Positions 61,271-64,000 of a stretch of DNA of 64,000 nt are shown piece after piece. Numbering within the stretch: the first letter of the stretch is position 1; each line of letters starts with the position of its first letter. Source of the stretch: Parabacteroides sp. PF5-9 (GTDB lineage: Bacteria; Bacteroidota; Bacteroidia; Bacteroidales; Tannerellaceae); assembly GCF_029893105.1 (NCBI RefSeq), contig NZ_JARXWG010000018.1:1-64000 (forward strand). Reading direction: 5' to 3'. The notes beneath the pieces were generated by a model that saw nothing but the letters and a program-made list of their open reading frames with translations, did not search any database and was not told the DNA's origin. Position numbers and translations under genes: made by a program.

Positions 61271-62164
61271 TTTTGTTCCTAAATAGAGGAATATCATCCC
61301 GATCAATACCAGCAGCAGATCTACAGCTTTGCTCTTTAAGTTCTTTTCATGGAAAAAGAACGCGCCGGCGGTGAATGTGACCAATACATTGCTCCGGCGG
61401 ATCATGGCGATAATGGCAATCATCGAATCCGGGAAGCTAAGGGCATAAAAATAAATCCAGTCGGCCGCCACCAGAAAAACGGATATAAGAAGGATATTCC
61501 ATTTCCAGACAAACGGAGTACTTGCTTTCCTTCGGGGATACCAGAGGAGTAACAAGATAAAAGTCATTATAATACATTGATACACATTGAACCATACCTG
61601 TACGGTCATCACATCCATGCTTTTCATCAGATGTTTATCGTATAGACCGCTTAAAGCCCCGAAAATAACCGACATGATCGTGAAAAAGATCCATTTGTTG
61701 TGCGAAAAATGGATGCCTTCTTTTCTGCCGGAAGAAGAGAGCAGATAGAAAGAGGCTATGGCCAATAAAACACCTATCCATTGTAACAGATTTAATCGTT
61801 CTCCGAAAATAAGTAATGCGCCGATCAAAGTCAGTACCGGTTGAGTCGCTTTAATCGGCCCGGTGATCGTTATAGGCAGGTGTTTGATTCCGAAATACCC
61901 GAAGAGCCAGGATAACAAAACGATTATAGCCTTGACCATTACCGCCAGATGCTCCTGCAAAGAGGCTTTCGGTACAAAAAAGAGTGTTTCGTCTAATACG
62001 GAGGTATAAAACGAGAGACCTATAAACGGAATAAACAGTAGACTGCTGAAAAGTGTATTGAAAAACAGAACCGGAATAACTGCGTTTCCGGTCAGCGATA
62101 TCTTCTTGTTGATATCATAACAGCCTAAAAGAAAGGCGGAGGCAAAAGCTAAAACAACCCACAT
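61268..62164 (-). CDS. EamA/DMT-superfamily transporter
   Basis: A 298-residue inner-membrane protein with about ten hydrophobic segments in two repeats. The second repeat shows IFFTIMSVIFGALSGLYDKHLM, and both halves carry the drug/metabolite transporter pattern (LPITITGPIKATQPVLTLIGALLIFGERLNLLQWIGVLLAIASFYLL; the second half ends FFHEKNLKSKAVDLLLVLIGMIFLYL). The substrate cannot be predicted. It lies between the HicB-like gene and truA in the same direction, 52 bases after truA, so possible read-through. Confidence 0.85.
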   Translation of the reverse strand: MWVVLAFASAFLLGCYDINKKISLTGNAVIPVLFFNTLFSSLLFIPFIGLSFYTSVLDETLFFVPKASLQEHLAVMVKAIIVLLSWLFGYFGIKHLPITITGPIKATQPVLTLIGALLIFGERLNLLQWIGVLLAIASFYLLSSSGRKEGIHFSHNKWIFFTIMSVIFGALSGLYDKHLMKSMDVMTVQVWFNVYQCIIMTFILLLLWYPRRKASTPFVWKWNILLISVFLVAADWIYFYALSFPDSMIAIIAMIRRSNVLVTFTAGAFFFHEKNLKSKAVDLLLVLIGMIFLYLGTK

Positions 62165-62216
62165 AATTCAATGGACAATGGATAATTGACAATGGATAAT
62201 GAAGAGCATTTTTTCA

Positions 62217-62963
62217 TTATAAGTGTATATAGTCGTATGTGATATCTACTAAAAACAAAGCTTGTCCCGGCACGGAGGTTCCGGCTTGGCCACGGTCTTT
62301 CGATTCGATGACTCGACGAAAGCCGTCTAATGACAGTTTTCCTCGTCCGACTTCGAGTAGTGTGCCGACAATGGCACGTACCATGTTGCGCAAAAAACGA
62401 TCAGCCCGGATGGTAAACACCCAGACATCATCTTCCTGAGTCCATTGGGCATGCATGATCCGGCAGTTGTTGGTCTTTACGTCGGTATGGAGTTTGCTGA
62501 AACTGGTAAAATCAATGTATTCAAACAAGATTTTACACGCCTCATTCATGGCTTCAATATCCAATGAACCGTGTATTTTGTACACAAAATCAGTATTGAA
62601 CGGGTTCTTTTGTCGGGTGATGTAATAGTTGTAGGTGCGCGATGTGGCATCAAAACGGGCATGCGCATCCGGAGCAACAGGAATGATTTGATGAATGGCA
62701 ATATCTTTGGGCAGGAGACGATTGAGTTTCTCTGCCAGGAAAGAGAGCTCATCAAATTCCTCTTCCCAGTCGAAATGGGCAACCATCATCCGGGCATGCA
62801 CACCACTGTCTGTACGTCCGGCACCTACAATCGGCACAGGTTTGCGCAGTAGAGTGGCCAATGCTGTCTCGATACACCCTTGTACCGTAGCGCCATTAGG
62901 TTGTATCTGCCACCCACAGTAATTTTTTCCGTTATATCCTAAATAGATGAAATATCTTGCCAC
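62217..62963 (-). CDS. truA: tRNA pseudouridine(38-40) synthase
   Basis: A 248-residue enzyme that makes pseudouridine at tRNA positions 38, 39 and 40. The catalytic Asp52 lies in [12 protein letters not shown]. Other family segments are [21 protein letters not shown] and [17 protein letters not shown]. The length and order match TruA. A TACCTTTG box at 63002-63009 (minus) is its promoter. The repeat array of family 2 (63072-63171) lies just beyond this promoter. Confidence 0.95.
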   Translation of the reverse strand: MARYFIYLGYNGKNYCGWQIQPNGATVQGCIETALATLLRKPVPIVGAGRTDSGVHARMMVAHFDWEEEFDELSFLAEKLNRLLPKDIAIHQIIPVAPDAHARFDATSRTYNYYITRQKNPFNTDFVYKIHGSLDIEAMNEACKILFEYIDFTSFSKLHTDVKTNNCRIMHAQWTQEDDVWVFTIRADRFLRNMVRAIVGTLLEVGRGKLSLDGFRRVIESKDRGQAGTSVPGQALFLVDITYDYIHL

Positions 62964-63001
62964 AGAAACAATATTTAGACGGTTTCACATCTTTGAATAT
63001 G

Positions 63002-63009
63002 CAAAGGTA
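63002..63009 (-). promoter_or_regulatory. Predicted -7 box of truA
   Basis: The minus strand reads TACCTTTG, a match to TAnnTTTG, 39 bases upstream of the ATG at 62963. Confidence 0.5.
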
Positions 63010-63071
63010 CGAGAAATATAGCCAATAGCTTGTTTAATCCGATGAGATCTTTATCCTCAAACATGCAAAAG

Positions 63072-63171
63072 AAGAATTCATTCGACAATTGTCAAATGAT
63101 CGTTTCACAATTGTGGAATGATCATTTGATAATTATAGAACGATCGTTCTACAGTTATCGAATGAATTCTT
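63072..63171. repeat. 22-bp-period repeat array with inverted ends, family 2
   Basis: Ends are AAGAATTCATTCGA (63072-63085) and its exact complement (63158-63171); the match extends to 21 bp with two mismatches. Inside, CAATTG (63086), CAATTG (63108), TAATTA (63130) and CAGTTA (63152) recur at 22 bp, with GATC-type palindromes at 63098, 63120 and 63142 about 11 bp out of phase. Same design as family 1 but unrelated sequence. Confidence 0.8.
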
Positions 63172-63227
63172 ATTGCAGATCGTTCGGGAAAACGAACAGG
63201 ATACAGTTGTTTTCACTTCGAAATAAG

Positions 63228-63235
63228 TATATTTG
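63228..63235 (+). promoter_or_regulatory. Predicted -7 box of kdgK
   Basis: TATATTTG matches TAnnTTTG, 25 bases before the ATG at 63261. Confidence 0.5.
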
Positions 63236-63260
63236 CACGCTACTAACTTAATTTACTGTC

Positions 63261-64000
63261 ATGGAGAAGAAAATCGTAACGTTTGGAGAGATTATGTTGC
63301 GCTTGGCAACGCCTGATTACCTACGCTTTAACCAGTCCCCACAATTTAATGCTACCTTTGGAGGAGGTGAAGCCAATGTGGCTGTGTCTTTAGCCAATTA
63401 TGGATTAAAAGCAGAGTTTGTTACCCGCCTTCCGAAGAACGATATAGCGAAGTCTTGTGTAATGGATTTGCGCAAATACAATGTCGGAACAGATCATATT
63501 GTCTATGGGGGCGACCGTCTGGGGATTTACTTTCTGGAAACAGGCGCTGTGGCGCGTGCCAGTAAGGTGGTCTATGACCGGGCACATTCGGCTATCGCGG
63601 AGATCCAGCCGGGTATGATCAATTGGGAAAACGTGTTTGAAGGAGTGACCTGGTTTCACTGGACAGGAATTACCCCGGCCATTTCACAAGGGGCGGCTGA
63701 TGTTTGTCTGGAGGCGGTGAAGATGGCCAATAAGCTGGGTATAACGGTGAGTTGTGACCTGAATTACCGGAAGAACCTTTGGAAATATGGAAAAACAGCC
63801 TCTGAAGTGATGCCGGCTTTGGTGGAGTGTTGTGATATTGTGTTGGGAAATGAGGAAGATTGCGAGAAGGTGTTCGCTATTAAGCCGGAAGGTTTTGATG
63901 TGACGGCTACGCATGGTGAGGTGAACGCAGCGGAGTTTGAATCGGTATGTGTACAGATGCAGAAACGTTTCCCACGGGCGAAGAAGGTCATTATTACCTT
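63261..64000 (+). CDS. kdgK: 2-dehydro-3-deoxygluconokinase, PfkB family (partial, runs off the window)
   Basis: Open to the window end, 246 codons. The N-terminal motif MEKKIVTFGEIMLRLATPDYLRFNQSPQFNATFGGGEANVAVSLANYG contains the PfkB signature GGGEANVA. The middle has VYGGDRLGIYFLETG and the VVYDRAHSAI and TWFHWTGITP segments characteristic of KDG kinases, then the SCDLNYRKNLWK motif. The ATP-binding C-terminal motif is outside the window. It phosphorylates 2-dehydro-3-deoxygluconate in the uronate/Entner-Doudoroff branch; KDG aldolase and uronate isomerase genes may follow. Confidence 0.85.
   Translation, partial: MEKKIVTFGEIMLRLATPDYLRFNQSPQFNATFGGGEANVAVSLANYGLKAEFVTRLPKNDIAKSCVMDLRKYNVGTDHIVYGGDRLGIYFLETGAVARASKVVYDRAHSAIAEIQPGMINWENVFEGVTWFHWTGITPAISQGAADVCLEAVKMANKLGITVSCDLNYRKNLWKYGKTASEVMPALVECCDIVLGNEEDCEKVFAIKPEGFDVTATHGEVNAAEFESVCVQMQKRFPRAKKVIIT

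Larger units (their letters stand above)
62964..63260. other. truA/kdgK divergent intergenic region, 297 bases
   Basis: It holds the truA promoter (63002), the family 2 repeat array (63072-63171) and the kdgK promoter (63228). Confidence 0.6.

Overview
The window reads as chromosomal DNA from a member of the Bacteroidales, most likely a Tannerellaceae/Parabacteroides-type organism. The evidence is a complete type IX secretion core (porP-gldK-gldL-gldM-gldN), a secreted thermolysin with a T9SS C-terminal sorting domain, Bacteroidetes-only families (DUF4922, DUF3256, TRL-like, 6-bladed beta-propeller lipoprotein) and repeated promoter boxes of the Bacteroidales form TAnnTTTG. No plasmid, prophage, insertion sequence or CRISPR array was recognised.

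Layout. 1-5.6 kb: HD protein, alginate-export-type porin divergent from a Crp/Fnr regulator with a good operator between them, an acetyltransferase and a RING/TerD-like protein. 5.8-9.3 kb: a tRNA whose anticodon arm is interrupted, a WYL regulator, an ECF sigma factor with two WMKMS-motif partner proteins, then a gene-poor stretch with a 22-bp-period repeat array and a candidate small RNA. 9.3-18.9 kb: an HTH protein, an M16 zinc peptidase, an FHA/zinc-ribbon protein, a trypsin-fold TPR protein that has lost its catalytic residues, and an ABC-F ATPase with a structured leader. 18.9-25.9 kb: sppA-lpxK-thiL, a barrel protein and a glycosyltransferase/DUF4922 pair. 26-31 kb: an M4 protease bracketed by two near-identical lipoproteins, then a frameshifted beta-propeller lipoprotein. 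31-40 kb: methyltransferase, cobalamin adenosyltransferase, then the T9SS core. 40-47 kb: a minus-strand block of RNA methyltransferase, DPP-IV, purD and two membrane proteins. 47.9-53.2 kb: oxidoreductase, a TolC-like gene behind a sigma-54 promoter, and an NtrC-type response regulator and kinase. 53-58 kb: dxs-trkA-trkH. 58-64 kb: small lipoproteins, SGNH hydrolase, DUF3256, an orphan HicB-like protein, a DMT transporter, truA and the start of kdgK.

How parts connect. The M4 protease can be exported by the T9SS encoded 5 kb away, and its flanking lipoproteins recall the potempin inhibitors encoded beside Tannerella T9SS proteases. The sigma-54 regulator and kinase lie directly downstream of a TolC-like gene carrying a -24/-12 promoter and an upstream dyad, so a local control loop is likely.

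The most unusual signal is a set of four short arrays (8.7, 18.3, 47.7 and 63.1 kb). Each is built from 22-bp units closed by inverted ends, and each sits between divergent genes. Three share one sequence family; the fourth has the same architecture with a different sequence.
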